Below are positions 22,608 to 35,837 of a stretch of 64,000 nucleotides of DNA, piece by piece. Source of the stretch: Acanthochromis polyacanthus (lineage: Eukaryota > Chordata > Actinopteri > Pomacentridae). How positions within the stretch are numbered: position 1 is the stretch's first letter; the number at the start of each line of letters is the position of its first letter. The position numbers and the translations under genes are program-made. A model generated the notes under the pieces. That model searched no databases. It was given only the letters and a program-made list of their open reading frames with translations, and was not told the origin of the DNA. The DNA lies in NCBI RefSeq assembly GCF_021347895.1, contig NC_067122.1:39924082-39988081 (forward strand), written 5' to 3'.

Positions 22608-24039
22608 CATTAGTAAAAGTTTTAGTAAAATAGAATCCCAAACGGTAGTGTATATCCCTAATCACATGAAGAATGTAAGGATTGACAGATGAAACTCGAG
22701 GACTATATATAGAGCTAAAATAGGGGTTGAGAAGCTGACCATGAACTGCAAGGGTTGCTCTTGGATCTTTGTTGCATTTTCCTATTTTTCATTTATCTCT
22801 TAAATATTGCTGTATTATTTAAACATAATATGACACAAAGATTTCTATCTTCTTTTTCTTTCATTGAGAGACGGCATTGTTGTCAAGATGACATTTAATG
22901 ATTTGAATCAGCTGATTTTGTTTGTAGGGCACTGAAAGGCAGCTATTAAATGCCATTGCAAGCATTCACACCTTGTTTGTTGGGTTTATTTATAGTGTGG
23001 AATTTAGCTGACATGATTAACAAAGGAGTGACCCTCTGATAGCATTACAGAGTCACTAATCATTTATCACAGCGAGTAATGGATATTGTAGTGATGGAAA
23101 ATGTAGAGCAACACAAGGATAAAAGTAAATGAAGCCAAATGATTTTCTTGAAATACATGACTCGTTTATCCACTGCAACAAATATTTTTTTTTTTTATTT
23201 GTTTTTTTTTCTGGCAGATTTACACAATAATCAAACAGAAATGCTCTATTTTCCCTTTTTTTCCCCCCAAATTAGAAAGGTGTCTTTGCTCACCAATTCT
23301 TCATTTATTATGCATCTCATTTTCATGCCACACTCTAGCTGCAGAGGTCGGAATTCTAATTAAAATACGATGTGCTGGGTAAACAAGTATTCTTCCAACA
23401 CTGTGGAACAACCTTGATGGTACAATGCTGGCAGAGTGGCAGATAGGTCAGTTTAAGTGAGTGAAAGGAGATGCAGAGCTGGAAAAATGTCCTGAAGGGA
23501 GGACACTGTAAAAGATATAATATATCTACTATTCACTTTATGTACATGCTGCTAACAACTGATGCTACATATGTGGATTCCTGCACATTCAGTGAAAAGC
23601 CCTTGCTACCCATTCTGCTTGTTGGTTTGTTTCCATCTATAGTGCCCAAACCAAACCAACAGAATGCTGGGATACACTGTGTGCACGATTATTAAACAAG
23701 TAAATTTTTTGACCTTGTTGATATTTCTAGGTACATTCTACATCTCCAAACCATACAAACTTGGATAATTGTTGAATTTAATTATTTATCAGGTCACAAA
23801 TATTTTTGTTACAGGTAGAATGTGGTCTAAAGGGGAAAATGTCTTATTGTATATTTAGTTGTTCAGAATTTTTAAGCAGCACCATTACCTTAGGTAAATT
23901 GGACAAAGACAGACATTTACAGGACACCAAAAACTCAAAAATTGTAATAAATAAATAAATAAATAAAATAGGAAGGCAACACTCTTAAAATAGCTCAACT
24001 ACTGAGGGACGACCCCTTGGGTAATCAAACACTTTGTTG
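22608..24039. other. no gene identified
   Basis: Unassigned DNA; a T-rich tract lies at 23187-23212 and an (AAAT)n run at 23948-23967. Confidence 0.5.
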
Positions 24040-24910
24040 TGAAAAGTCAACAGGGTTGCATAAAATTCAACAAGAAAAAAAGGTGCAAATTACCTGCAAA
24101 ACACTCTAGAGAAATTAAAGGTGAAGCTATCAGGAATCCATTATCCTCCAGTGCAAACATATTCCAGAACTGAAACCTACCCAAGTGTGCAGAAGTACCA
24201 GAAGTTGAGTGTTCAGAGACGTGGCCACGGTGCCAGCATGACACCAGTGAATAAGACTCACAAGTTGAAGTGCGAAGATTGACCAAGAGATATCTGAAAA
24301 CAGCTTTTAAAATGTTTAATGGACAGATGAAATGAGGAGGAGCATTAATGGAGCAGATTTATGGGCCCCTGAATGGATCACTAATGGACTCAGGGCACCA
24401 CTTCCAATTAGGTGCCAGGAGGGATACTGGTATGAACTGCTTTCAGTAAGAATGAGCTGGCTGGATCTTTTGGGGTTGAAGAGGGACTGAAAATGAACTC
24501 CGAAACCTACTGCCAGTTTCTGGAAGATACTTTCTCCAGGAAGAAGTCTCTAACATTCAAGATGACTATGATTTGTACACAGGACAATGTTCCATTATAT
24601 GCATCCGAGTACTCCATGTCCTTATTTGCTGGAAAAGACTTTAAATTTGAAAGAATAATAACTTGGCCCCTTTCCTCACCTGAATGAAACCCTACTGAGT
24701 ACTTGTTGGCCCTTCTGAAATGTGAGATTTACAGTGATAGAAGACAGCCCACCTCTTTGAAAAGCACTTGGGAAGCTGTAGTTGCTGGTTATGGGAAAAT
24801 TGATCTTGATGCATCAAGAAAGTGATATACTTCACATATGGAAAGATTATTGCATTTACTAGAAAGAATAGTGGCTGTATTGGTTAATGGATATTTTGAA
24901 AGGCTAAAAT
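24040..24910 (+). pseudogene. Tc1/mariner transposase, decayed
   Basis: The plus strand reads, through many stops and shifts, as a Tc1-type transposase. The best stretch (24493-24687) contains QDNVPLYASEYS, followed by WPLSSPE-stop-NPTEY, the family's W-P-x-S-P-D-L-N-P-I-E box with a stop in place of the Leu codon. Further on, EAVVAGYGKID matches the usual C-terminal helix region. The family cuts and pastes DNA at TA sites using a DDE/D triad; here the reading frame is lost and terminal inverted repeats were not found. Confidence 0.75.
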
Positions 24911-27700
24911 TGCTATGGTTGTGTATTTGAGTGTGTGCACCCTCTGACACACAGACTGTCTCCCAACCTGCACATACATTCCCTCAAGTTTTTATAGCTA
25001 AGTATGTTTAGTTACATTTTACAATCAGAAACTTCACTTTTATCTTTTAAGTAAATGCTTTAAAATTTGTACAGTGGTCTATTCAGTGTTACTTAAGACT
25101 GATTGCTGCCAACCTCTGTCTGAGAATACCCTTTTTAATAGGACTGATTTCTAGAGACTGATTTAATAAGCCGTTTGCCTCTCCAGAATTCTGCTCTCTG
25201 TGCACCTCACATCAACCCTGACCATCTCCTGGCCCACTGCATGGGGTCCAAGCACATTAGAATGTAGACATTCTTTCACTGGCAAAACAAAAGAAAAAAA
25301 GTTCACTCTGTATATATCAAGGCAATACAAAAAAAAAAAAACATCAGAATTTTAGTTCCTATACAGCAAATTTATCGTGTCTCATTTAATGGAGTTTAAG
25401 CTCTCCTATGTGCTGCAGCCTTGGATCATGGTTCAGGGTATAAAATAGGTGTATTTTTAACACAGCAGCCTTGTCTCCTTTGGCTTTAGTTTAGATACAC
25501 ATTGAAAACTGATAAAGAATAAACTTTTATTTTGCAAGTCAGCCACCTTTCAACAGCTCTGTCACCCTCAAGGAGGCAACATTCTCATGGAAATGTCACT
25601 TTTAATGAAGCTGTTTTCTTTATCAGAGTCCCAAGTATGCAGCGACTCTTTCAGGTTGCAAATAGCTGGTGGATAACAACAACCAAAATACTACACCTTC
25701 CTCAAATCCCCTCCATCAATCTCTGCTTCCCCACATCTCTGTTTACCTCAACCCCTCCTGAAAGAAAGAGTCACGGAGCAGAAATAAATCAGTATGCTGA
25801 AATATAGTTCAAATATACCAACACACTCTGCTATTGTTCTTTATCCATGGTACCTGGGACCCTTGTGGCATCACTTTTTATTTCCTTTGGACTGAAAATG
25901 AAAGGCAGCATGTCTACAAAATGATTCAAGCCAAGCCCGTGGTAATGATTTGTAAAATACCACCACTGCAGAGGTGTCAGTGGAGCAAAATGGTCGTTTT
26001 TCTCCATTTCTGAAAAGTTGCTATAGATAAAAGAGGATTTTGCAGGGCACTGGCATTATACATCGAGTTCCTTTTGTGCTTCCCTCTAGTCAATTCTTGT
26101 GTCACCAGCTGTCTCTATCTTTCCATCTACCCACCTATCTATTTCCAGCTTCATATCTCACAGTAGCAGTGCTTTGTTGAAAACTGGCATAAGTTTGCAG
26201 TCAGAGAACCTTTGGCAAACAAAAAAGCAGACAAAAACAGAACTGAACTTCCCTCCAATCCCCTTTTCTCATCTCTCGACTCCCCAGAAATAGTGAATAA
26301 AAGGCCCGAGAGGACAAAACAAAAATGCAGGAGCACTGCCAGAGACAGCAACTCAGTTGCACCAGTTCATTTCATAAAACCTGTATCTACTAAACACTAT
26401 AATTAATCCTCCACTGGGAGGTCAGATGTCATGAACCATTACTGAACAGGAGCTCTGGAGGAACATTGTCAAATAAGGACACTTGTTTAGCATGCATGTC
26501 TTTATTATGACTACGCTCCAGTATTTTCAGTTCTACAACCTATAGTGCAATGTCACTGTACTGCAAACTAATGCAATGACTGATGCCTGTTTGATTAATG
26601 TTGAGTTCAGACTGCGTAATATTTTTTTTGTCTGAACGTGTCAGATTATAGTGTTACAGGGTCATGAATTGTCATCATGGTGGCTGAGACTGACCAATCA
26701 CAGTGTACTGTCTTTCACAACCTGCATGATGCTATTGGGTAGGTGACGTGACAGTCACTGTTTTGTGTTTTGATGGACGTAAAAAATTAAAGTTCAGAAC
26801 ACCAGAGGCCCAGTCTGTAGCTGACATCAAGAAGACAGTACTGATTGTCTGTCCTTTAGCCTTTCTTTTATTTTGGGGTCATATTGGTCAGTTTCATGGG
26901 TAGGCTCTTGAAGGTGTCACGTGACTAGACAGAAAAGATACTAGTTTTTTGTCAGGATGTTGTGAGGTCTTCTCCCCAAAGTACATTTTGTACCCAACCA
27001 AATGAGACATCTTCTGTTGTAAAACCACCAGCTGGAAGTGGAACTTTTGATGCTGAAAAATTCTAGACCTCATTTGGTTAAAAGCAATCAAACAAACAAA
27101 TCAAAAAAACAAAACAAGTTTATTACCTTGTTAACAATATAGTGTTTTCATATGCTGGAAGAAATAGGTGATAGCAACAGTATGCCCCTTACTAAAGTGA
27201 GGCTGGCAGCAGCAACATTGTGCAACCAGAAGATTAAAAAAAAAAAAAAAAAACAGTATTAAAAACATTGAAATCCACACAGCATATAATGGCAGAATTC
27301 TTTATATTACCGTACATTAAGAGGTCTACAATAAAGACTGAAATTAATATATACATAATTTAAAGATACTTTTACACAATCTTCCCTGAGAGAATATAAA
27401 CACTCATTCCCCACTCAAACTACCTAGTCCTACTTAAAATACATGCACAAAAAAAAAAAAAAAAAACATATCGAACAACTCATTCCCAATTCTCCCTCTC
27501 CTTTTAGTCTACTTGGTTTTCTCCAGTGGGTCTGGGTCAAAACCACCAAGCCCTTGTTCATACTGTCATGGGTGTACTTCCATGATGCTGCTGGACCCTT
27601 GAATTTCATGAAAGAGTAACCAGAAACAAGAAAATGTGGCCACCAACGAAGTAATTGGAAATAAACTCAACCAATGTGTCAGTCATCTGAATATTACCTA
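24911..27700. other. no gene identified
   Basis: 2.8 kb of unassigned DNA. Poly(A) tracts at 25329-25341, 27237-27252 and 27450-27466 have no recognisable retroelement on either side. No exon-like segment is convincing. Confidence 0.5.
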
Positions 27701-28060
27701 CACTACCATTCAAAAGTTTGGAGTCACTTAGAAATGTCCTTATTGTTGAAAGAAAAGCATTTTTTTTCAATGAAGATAGCATTAAACTAATCAGAAATGC
27801 TGTCTAGACATTGTTCATGTGGTAAATGATTATTCTAGCGGGAAATGGTTAGTTTTTAATGGAACATCTCCATAGGGGTACAGAGGAACATTTCCAGCAA
27901 CCATCCCTCCTGTGTTCTAATGCTACATCGTGTTAGCTAATGGTGGTGAAAGGCTAACTGATGATTAGAGAACCCTTGTGCAGTTATGTTAGCACATGTA
28001 ATAAAGAGTTTTAATAGAAAACATGAAATTGAGCGACCCCAAACTTTTGAACGGTAGTAT
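27701..28060 (-). mobile_element. Tc1-type MITE
   Basis: About 360 bp with imperfect inverted ends CACTACCATTCAAAAGTTTG and, on the right, CAAACTTTTGAACGGTAGT. The body is the reverse complement of the copy at 22224. No coding capacity. Confidence 0.85.
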
Positions 28061-29421
28061 ATATTATGCAGATCAACAATACTGAAAACTATACAATAAA
28101 CAGACTGAACCTAATTAACTCAATTAAATAGCATCTGAGTGGATTTGTAAGTGTTGTGACAGAACATGTAAGCCTGGTTAGTGAGTCGATGCCTGCATCT
28201 TCCTCACAACATATCAAGAGCTCAAGAACCAATCTTGATTTGTTGCCAAGCTGTAATGCTCCATAAGTATAGCATAAGAAAATTTCACAATTAAGTCTCC
28301 AACTTCACTCTTCACCTCAAGAAACCCCCCACCGTACCTTTCAATGATTACTCATTCTTTTCCTTTCTCTCTGTAAAAAACGCAAGATAAAATTAATTGT
28401 TGATTAACTCTCTATATCTTTCTATCCTCATATGACCAATTTCTTTAATTTTGCCCCCTCAAACATTCAATACTTCATTTTTGGCCACAACTGAAGCTAT
28501 ACTTTTTATAGCAATTCAGGGGAAAAAAAATATCTGGCAAAATGATAAGTCTGATATAAATGACTGATTGTTTTGGTGAATAGAAACTGAATGACTGTTG
28601 AGAACTTGCAGACACAAATGCAATAAAAACAATGACCCACTTTTGGTGAACTTTAGTCAGAACACCAACAGAAAAGCTCTAACTAGACATCTGTTCAAAA
28701 ACGGGATGCTTGTGCATCCACAGTATTATCTGCATATGGGAATCCCTGAGTGAAACGCTTTCCCCTGCAGTATGAACATGCACTCATGTAGGAATAAACT
28801 CCACAATGAGCGCATTCACTAACACACACATTGGTTGCTGTGTTTTGCTGTAAGGGTCTTCCTAAAATACATAACCCACAGATTTTTCTGGGGCAGAAGG
28901 CCCGTTGGTCAGCTGAGCCACTTAACCTCTTCAACCTCAGGCTATTTTTACTCATCTCTCTTTCCCTTTCTTTCTTGTTTGATGACATATACACTCCAGA
29001 CATGCCATGCCATATGTTGTTCTATATTCATTAAAGAAGTTGACGTCTAGCAAATGCATTGACCTCTGGGACCAGCACGCTTCCACTGGAACACTCTCCT
29101 TGTGGGACTTGTACTCCCGGTCTGTGCTTTTTGAAACCAACAATCTCAAACAAACAGTCTGTAAAGGCAATAGAAGAATATGATAACTGACATGGAGTAC
29201 ACTAAGGAGGATTAGTTTGGTAGCTGTCTTTATTTGGCTTGGCTAAGAAACTTTTTATGGTTGCAATTCTCATTTTGAGCATTGATCCATGTCTCAAATG
29301 GACAACTTGCTGCTCACTGACAACAAACGTTAATGAAGTCATACTATTTTTTGCAATCCAAATGCTCTATAGTAAGGAAACAGAGATTTCTCACAGCTAT
29401 AACTTAAAGACTAAGTGTAGA
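28061..29421. other. no gene identified
   Basis: Unassigned DNA upstream of the tRNA gene; no conserved coding pattern seen. Confidence 0.5.
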
Positions 29422-29503
29422 TGGCAGTGGTGGGATTTGAACCCACACCTCCATAGAGACTGGAGCCTTAATCCAGCGCCTTAGACCACTCGGCCACACT
29501 ACC
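29422..29503 (-). tRNA. tRNA-Leu (anticodon AAG)
   Basis: 82 nt on the minus strand without intron. The acceptor pairs GGTAGTG with CACTGCC and the discriminator is A. The D-arm holds the A box GTGGCCGAGTGGTC. The anticodon stem CTGGA/TCCAG encloses loop TTAAGGC, giving anticodon AAG. A long variable arm (CTCTATGGAG) marks it as leucine or serine class, and the T-arm/B box is GGTTCAAATCC. The 3' CCA is not encoded, as usual in eukaryotes. No clear T-run terminator follows within about 20 bases. All stems are intact, so it may be functional. Confidence 0.92.
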
Positions 29504-31205
29504 TTCACTTGTAAAGCATTTTACAACTTAAATTCACTGTTGTTGATATATAATGAAGAAACATTCTGCAGCTCCCTGTTTTATTTATTACCTCAAATAG
29601 TTCCAGATATATATGTTTTTGGTTAACTGTCCAAACAGGTACAGTCAGTGTTGTGTGCTTGTAGGGGAGGGTAGCCTGTAATGGTTCCCTGTTGGAGAGT
29701 ATCGATCGTCCTGCCAACTACAACCACTGCCCAGCCATATAGGGGTCTGACGAGAAAAATGTACACTGGTCATCCTTCTATAGTCATCAGAAGCACACAT
29801 TTGAACAGTTTCTGCAAAACTGAATAATGTATAATGTGAAGTTTGGGTCTTGATCAACATGTATTTGAAAATTAGCCTGGTTTCACAGACTCTCACTCAA
29901 AGAATGGGGGTTGAAGGAGATGGGCCACCTGTCTCGGGTGAGAGGGTGTCAGTAGCTTCTCTTGACACCACAAAGGTTTTTCTGCTATATTCCTAGTTGC
30001 TGTCGCCAACTCTGTGCCACTACAGTTTGCTCTCATCTTTATCTCTGCACAACCAGTCATAACTGATTAACAAAAATTGCATCACTACCATTGCAGCAGC
30101 AGAGGAATGTCACTACAGACACTAGATTTATAATATCATGATTGCATAAAATACAGAGAGATTTACCTGCCTCTAACAGCCTTATTTAAGAGTATGTGAA
30201 CTCATTTTAAAGGGCCTTAAATGTATTGGACATTCATTCATGCATAAAAATCTCACACTCGGGATTCTGCCAACAAACGTTTTGAAATCAAACTATGCGA
30301 CAATCACATGATAGTACCCTCTACACACAGATAAAGGAAAAGAAATTCATGTTGTACTGCAAAATTGAAAACAAACTTGTCACAGTGCTTTGATAATGGA
30401 ACAAAAAGCATGCCAGGGTATTAATAAGGTACGTAAGTAATGCCAAAGGAATGACAGCAGTTATTTTGCATGTGCAGTACTTTAGGTCCGTTTTTGACTA
30501 ATTCTGATTTTACCTCTATATTTCACCTTAACAGCTGTTGATCTTGCTTTGCTTGGTATCTTCTTTTTCAGCACAACCTCACCTGTGTGATTCTATAATT
30601 ATTTATATATTTTGATATAATGTATGGACACACTTGACCTAAAATAGCAGAAAAAATACAAAGTCCGAGTAGAAAAAAGTTAGATTTTTTGCTGTGGACA
30701 TCATAAACATGTGTAATGAATCCTTTTCAGAACTTAAAATGTAAATATAAATTTGTCATAAAATAATGTACACATTTAGCAGTTAACACAGTTATATACC
30801 ATCCTTTGCACTAAAATGCAGGAATTTTTTTAGGCGTTTTTGCACAACTATTTACACAAATCATGAGGAGTCACAATAAAATTTTCCATAAATGAATTTG
30901 TACCATTCCAAAAACCTTTTTCTGTCCACCACAATCCCTTCAATGACAAAAACGATAGAAACAGTCTTTAGGACCACAGGGAGAATCCAGAGTCCTGGTG
31001 TTCTCCATTGCTAGAATATGTTTATTATGAATATTTTTATTATTGTTATTGTTGTTGTTGTTGTTTTAAGATTATTATTTATTTTTTATTATTTTTACTG
31101 TTATTATTATTGTTTTATTATTATTATTATTAGTAGTAGTAGCAGTAATATATCACATCTGAAACAAAATCTTCATTTTCTGTGCATCTTTGGTGTCTAG
31201 CAGAG
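29504..31205. other. no gene identified; (TTA)n at 31020-31140
   Basis: Unassigned DNA ending in an imperfect TTA/TTG triplet tract (31020-31140). Confidence 0.5.
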
Positions 31206-31863
31206 AGAATGATCTGTGGCCAAAGCCAGTGAAGGACGTGCTGCTCTCCCAAAGAGTTATAACTATCACCTGACTAAAAAAAAAAAAAATGATAGAAAGT
31301 TCCAAATCCGCACTTTGGCCATCTCTCCTCTGTGTATTTCTAGAATGTTCCACTCTCTTACTATGAACACAGAGACTGGGGGCGTGTCTGTGCGGCCGCT
31401 CCCCGTCAGAGCGTCTCTGTCACTCAGCTCCAAGTTTCTTAGTCACCTTTGGGAAAATCCAGTTCGCGTTTTTACTCCAGAGAACGCCAGGTTTGTGGAA
31501 ATCTGGTTCCCATTTTCCTTCCTATACCAAGCATCACTCCAAGGGTCTGTGTTTCTAGCCAGATGCTTTCAGCAGAGAGGACTCTCCGCTGAGTCCGAAG
31601 TTCAAAGTTTCGCCGTGCATAAAAGACGCTGGAAATACGCTCGGGTGAAGTTCGGTAAAAAATGTGCCGTTAATTATTGATCATATCTCTGGTTTTACTT
31701 GGCCGATCAAAATGATTCAAAAGCTGGTAGAAAGTTCAAAATCTGCACTTTCAGCACAATTTTAAAGGGAGACTCCTCGACGCTTCATTTTCCTGCTTTG
31801 TTTTGATTACAGCAGCGCTACCCTAAAAACGCTCCAGAGCGTTTTTAGGGTAGCGAGGGTTAA
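31206..31863. mobile_element. TTAA-type element end with terminal hairpin
   Basis: The right end reads ...TAGCGAGGGTTAA at 31851-31863. Just inside it is a perfect 19-bp inverted repeat (CGCTACCCTAAAAACGCTC at 31816-31834 and its complement at 31837-31855) with a 2-nt spacer. CCC/GGG termini next to TTAA recall piggyBac-like elements. GTAGAAAGTTC-type sequence recurs near 31290 and 31727. The left terminus was not found, so the start is approximate. Confidence 0.4.
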
Positions 31864-33910
31864 ATAAAATTCATTTAAATTAAGTTAAAATAAACAGCAG
31901 TTATTTCCAGCTTTTGACTTATTATTCAATTGCTATAATTTATATAGACACTAAAACATGCATTTGAAATACTGTTTGCATGGACTTTGAAGACACTTTC
32001 TTTTTCAAGTTATTCAAACTTCTAACCATATGGCAACTTAATTCAAATTTAAAAAGCTGTCCACACCAATGAAAACAATGAAAAGGTGAAACCAGGGTAA
32101 TGGTGTTGTACCAACAGGTCTGAAAATGTTGAATAAGGAGGTTTCCTACCAACAGCCAATTCAGGTCTCTTTTTGCAATGGAGGTAACTTCCCCCAAGAC
32201 TTAATCCTACATGAACTGATTTTTGGCATGTTGGGGAATGATGTGATGCACGTGTAAATGTTGTATGTGCTACACTTTCATATTATACCCTGATGATGTG
32301 GTGGGTATTTCAGCAAACATTTGAATATGCATACACGCAGCATAGCATCCCTTCAGAGATGTGTTTGCACTACTCTTCTTTTAGTTTTGTTGTGATCTCA
32401 GCCAAATGTTCCACGATAATTACCAGCTAGTTGCTAACTCTCAACCATGGTGTTGAGCAGGAACCATTACTGCCCACTGGCTTGTTCAGTGGCTTTTTAG
32501 AGCTTTTATTGCTGCTAAAAGCTATACACCATGGCTTAGAAATGATCAAAATAATAGCAGTGAGTTACTCCATCAGTAAAGTTGTGGGTTTTACTGGTTT
32601 CAAACCGAATCACTGAGCTGATAGGTGCTGAAACTGAGAACTGAGTGGGACTTCAAAGTTGGATCTCTGTGGTTCCTTTAAAACAACTCCTCTCACATTT
32701 ATACATCGTGATTTCAGTTTTAACAGATAGTTTAAGTTGCCAAAGTTGAACCAGAGCTCAAAGATACACTCATGAGTCAACTTGAAATCGATCGTTTTTT
32801 CACTTCCACTATTCGTAGTTTTGGAATGCAAATTGCAATAAGTTCCAAGTAGCAATGTTAATTTGGTCTGTGCACTCTCTTTAATACAAGCTATGGTACC
32901 TTTCTGGTCATAGTCCACCAGATGATGAATCACACTGTTCTTCTGAGGTCTTCTGTCTATTTTCTTTCAAGAATGTTCTTTCCTAGTTCCAATTAAAGAT
33001 AACATACAGTAAAGAATAGTCACATCCGTATGAAACTGCACATCTGTGACTCTCAGAAGGTGAAATCTCTTAGTTTTTGTGTAACCACGGCCTTCATCAA
33101 GACTTCCACTCACACATAATCAATTGCATGATGTAACGTGCTGAAAAGTCACGACAGAGGAGGAGAGCGCTAAGAATAGCAAAGTTCTCAATATCTGGTT
33201 TGCTTGATCAACAGCATATTGTTGAGTTTAAGAATTATCACAGCTTTTAAGAGCCCTGAATGAATAGCAAGCTCTTTGTGAAAGGTGATGGGGACACTAA
33301 TTAGTGAAAAAAATAATTTAAAAAAGATACATTTTTAGGACTTTAGAGAGAAATAGAGAGGAAGAGAGAGAGAGAAAGAGATAGAAAGAGAGACACCACA
33401 CAGGCAGATAGTAGAGGTCTTTCACAGTGACTTCTTACTATTTGCAGGCCTTTAGGCAGGGCAGTCTTCAACCACTGTAAACACAAGCAAACATGCAAAC
33501 TGACCACCCACGGGTGTTGTCAATGTGTGTGCATCTGTGTGCCTTCCTGTGCATGTGTGCATTGCTGTGCTTGTGAGTGTGTGTTGGAGTCTGTGAGTGG
33601 GCGGGTGGATGGCTGGAGTTGACATAACATGACTCTGCAGTGGAGATTTAATGAGGGGAAAGGCAAAAAAAATAAATAAAAGGCTGCTGGCATTTTGTGG
33701 TGCATCATCTAAATAAATATCTTCCTGATGGAGCTTCATGAAGTGCAGTTGTTGTTGTTGTTTACCCTATAGCCAGAGCAAATACATTGACATAATCTAT
33801 TTTTATTTATACTAAATATACATCCCCTTTTCAGTACTTCTGTGATGATATAACAGACAGATTTACATCCATTAGTATTAGATTATATGAATATTTTTCC
33901 TCCTAAATAG
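31864..33910. other. no gene identified
   Basis: Unassigned DNA with a purine tract (GAGA-rich) at 33345-33395 and a TG-rich stretch near 33520-33600. Confidence 0.5.
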
Positions 33911-34581
33911 TCCCTCCAGGAATCCGCGTTTCCGCGATCGCGGAATTTCCTGCAGATTTCAGAGCCCTCCGTGGAAATCAAAGCTGTCCACGGAATATAG
34001 GGCGAGGTGCAGAACATTACATTTTACATGTAGTTTTCACGGAGAAGCACACTCACATGTAACCAATTGACAGTGAAAACTCCGTCCAAACAACAGCAAG
34101 TAACTTAAAACTTGCAACACTTCTTAACTGAATGATTGCAGAACATTTAAATGAAGTGACTTACTTATAAAGTCAGATAATGCACGGATATAACTGGCTG
34201 GGTCGCTCTTGGATAGACCCACATACACTCAGACACGGATCGAACGAACACAATGTGCAGCGCTCAATTAGGACAAGAAACACGGAACAAATCAAAGGTT
34301 CCCCCTTGTCTTCTTAACAGGTATTGCAAATAATTTTCTTTTTTGTCATTAAAGTTTGTATTAACTTTATAATGTGTTACAAATGAAAAAAAAATAATGA
34401 TAGAAGAAACAAAACAGAACAAAAGTAGAGAATACTGGGATACATTGCACAGGCCAGACAGACTATTACAAACACAGGATAAAAGATATATAAACAGACA
34501 GGGCATCCAATCAGAGAGAAAAATAAACAAACAAAACATAATATGTTGTGACTGGAATAATGCAGTGTTATTGTGATATAG

Positions 34582-35119
34582 TTACACAGGAGGTCCTGAT
34601 ACTGTTGGGGTCTGCACCGTGTCTTGGTCCATTCTTATGTGGGCCCAAAAGCAGTCCCAAGAGGTGGTCCCATCTTCTGTATTGTCCTTTAATCTGTGCA
34701 GCATGGATTCGTAAGATGCTGTCTCTATCATTGCATCTACCCAGTCTTTCAGGCTTGGGCTTCTGTCCATTTTCCAAAGTCTTAAAATAATTCTAGATGC
34801 AGTGATCAAACCAACCATAATAACAGAAAAGTCACTCTTTGAGGCATTTTGTACTTGAGTTTTATCACCCAGAAGACAAAGATCTGGGGTCAGAGGGATC
34901 GTTGACCTGAACCATCTACTCAGAACTTGAACAACTTTACTCCAGAAAGGTGCCACCAGAGAACATTCCCAGATACAGTGAAGGAAAGTTCCAACCTCTG
35001 TTTTGCATTTCCAACAAAAGTTGTCCTTTAACAGTTTCATTCTGTAAAGTCTCGATGGGGTGTGGTAGTACCTGTGCAAGATCTTATATTGTATGAATTT
35101 TCCTCGAGCCTCTTTGATA
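34582..35119 (-). pseudogene. L1 ORF2 C-terminal fragment (copy C)
   Basis: About 180 codons of ORF2 C-terminus. They contain RGKFIQYKILHRYYHTPSRL and the zinc knuckle C-x2-C...H-x4-C seen as CWKCKTEVGTFLHCIWEC, then the hydrophobic tail. It continues across the Tc1 insertion into 46888-47219, whose translation (FPDLIQKFKWEGR) belongs just upstream. The downstream part to 34341 is 3' UTR. Confidence 0.85.
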
Positions 35120-35121
35120 TA

Positions 35122-35426
35122 CACTGCTCAAAAAAATTAAAGGAACACTTTGAAAATACATCATATTTCAATACGGGGAAAAAATAAACTGGATATTAGC
35201 ATTGATATGGACTGGATAATGTGTTAGGAATGAAAAGTGCCACATTGTTTGATGGGAATGAAAATTATCAACCCCCCAGGAGGGCTAAATTCAAGACCCC
35301 CCAAAATCAAAGTGAAAAACTGATGTGGCAGGCTAGTCCATCTTGCTGAAATTCCTTGGCAGCAACTCAAAATGGTATTCAGTAGTTTGTATGGCCTCCA
35401 TGTGCTTGTATGCATGACTGACGATG
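35122..35426 (-). pseudogene. Tc1 transposase C-terminal part and 3' end
   Basis: The minus strand carries the last transposase codons, readable near 35330-35420 in pieces (HAYKHMEAIQTTEYHFELLP), with the 3' terminal inverted repeat. The break with the rest of the gene is the 7-bp duplicated site GACGATG. Confidence 0.7.
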
Positions 35427-35711
35427 CAACCCGGTCTCACAAGGATTCGTGAAACTGTCACGTAAATTAATCTATGGTTTCGTCTGCACCAACAGGATTT
35501 TCTCAGGTTTTTCGTGGTGCACACAACGAAATTCAAACCAATGTATTTCAAGTGGAGGATATTTCATGCCACTCAGAACATATTTAAAACTACTGCAACT
35601 ACGGGTTTGATTTTATTTTCAAATTTGAATCTTAATCACACCTGAATAGAACGTTTAATTAATCAAATATTCCTTGTGTATCATATTTCTCCTTGGTCAG
35701 ATTTAAGCGAG

Positions 35712-35715
<4 letters not shown>
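35427..35715 (+). repeat. left long terminal inverted repeat of the 10.2-kb element
   Basis: Inverted partner of 45321-45608. Similarity ends at AGATTTAAG, where a (CA)n tract starts. Confidence 0.85.

Positions 35716-35796
<81 letters not shown>
35716..35796. repeat. (CA)n microsatellite
   Basis: About 40 uninterrupted CA units just inside the left inverted repeat. Confidence 0.95.
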
Positions 35797-35804
<8 letters not shown>

Positions 35805-35837
35805 AACTCCGGTGATTGCATAACCTCCTGGCGGAGG

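Noticed and set aside
27237..27470. Two poly(A) tracts as possible processed pseudogene tails
   Set aside because: No upstream coding or SINE/LINE sequence and no flanking duplication was found.
31216..31680. 154-codon plus-strand frame
   Set aside because: Lies inside the TTAA-type repeat remnant; no protein family features.
33450..33740. 95-codon minus-strand frame rich in T, H and Q
   Set aside because: Caused by a TG-rich stretch; no family resemblance.
35700..35800. CRISPR-like regular repeats
   Set aside because: Only dinucleotide microsatellites; no spacer-repeat structure, and the DNA is eukaryotic.
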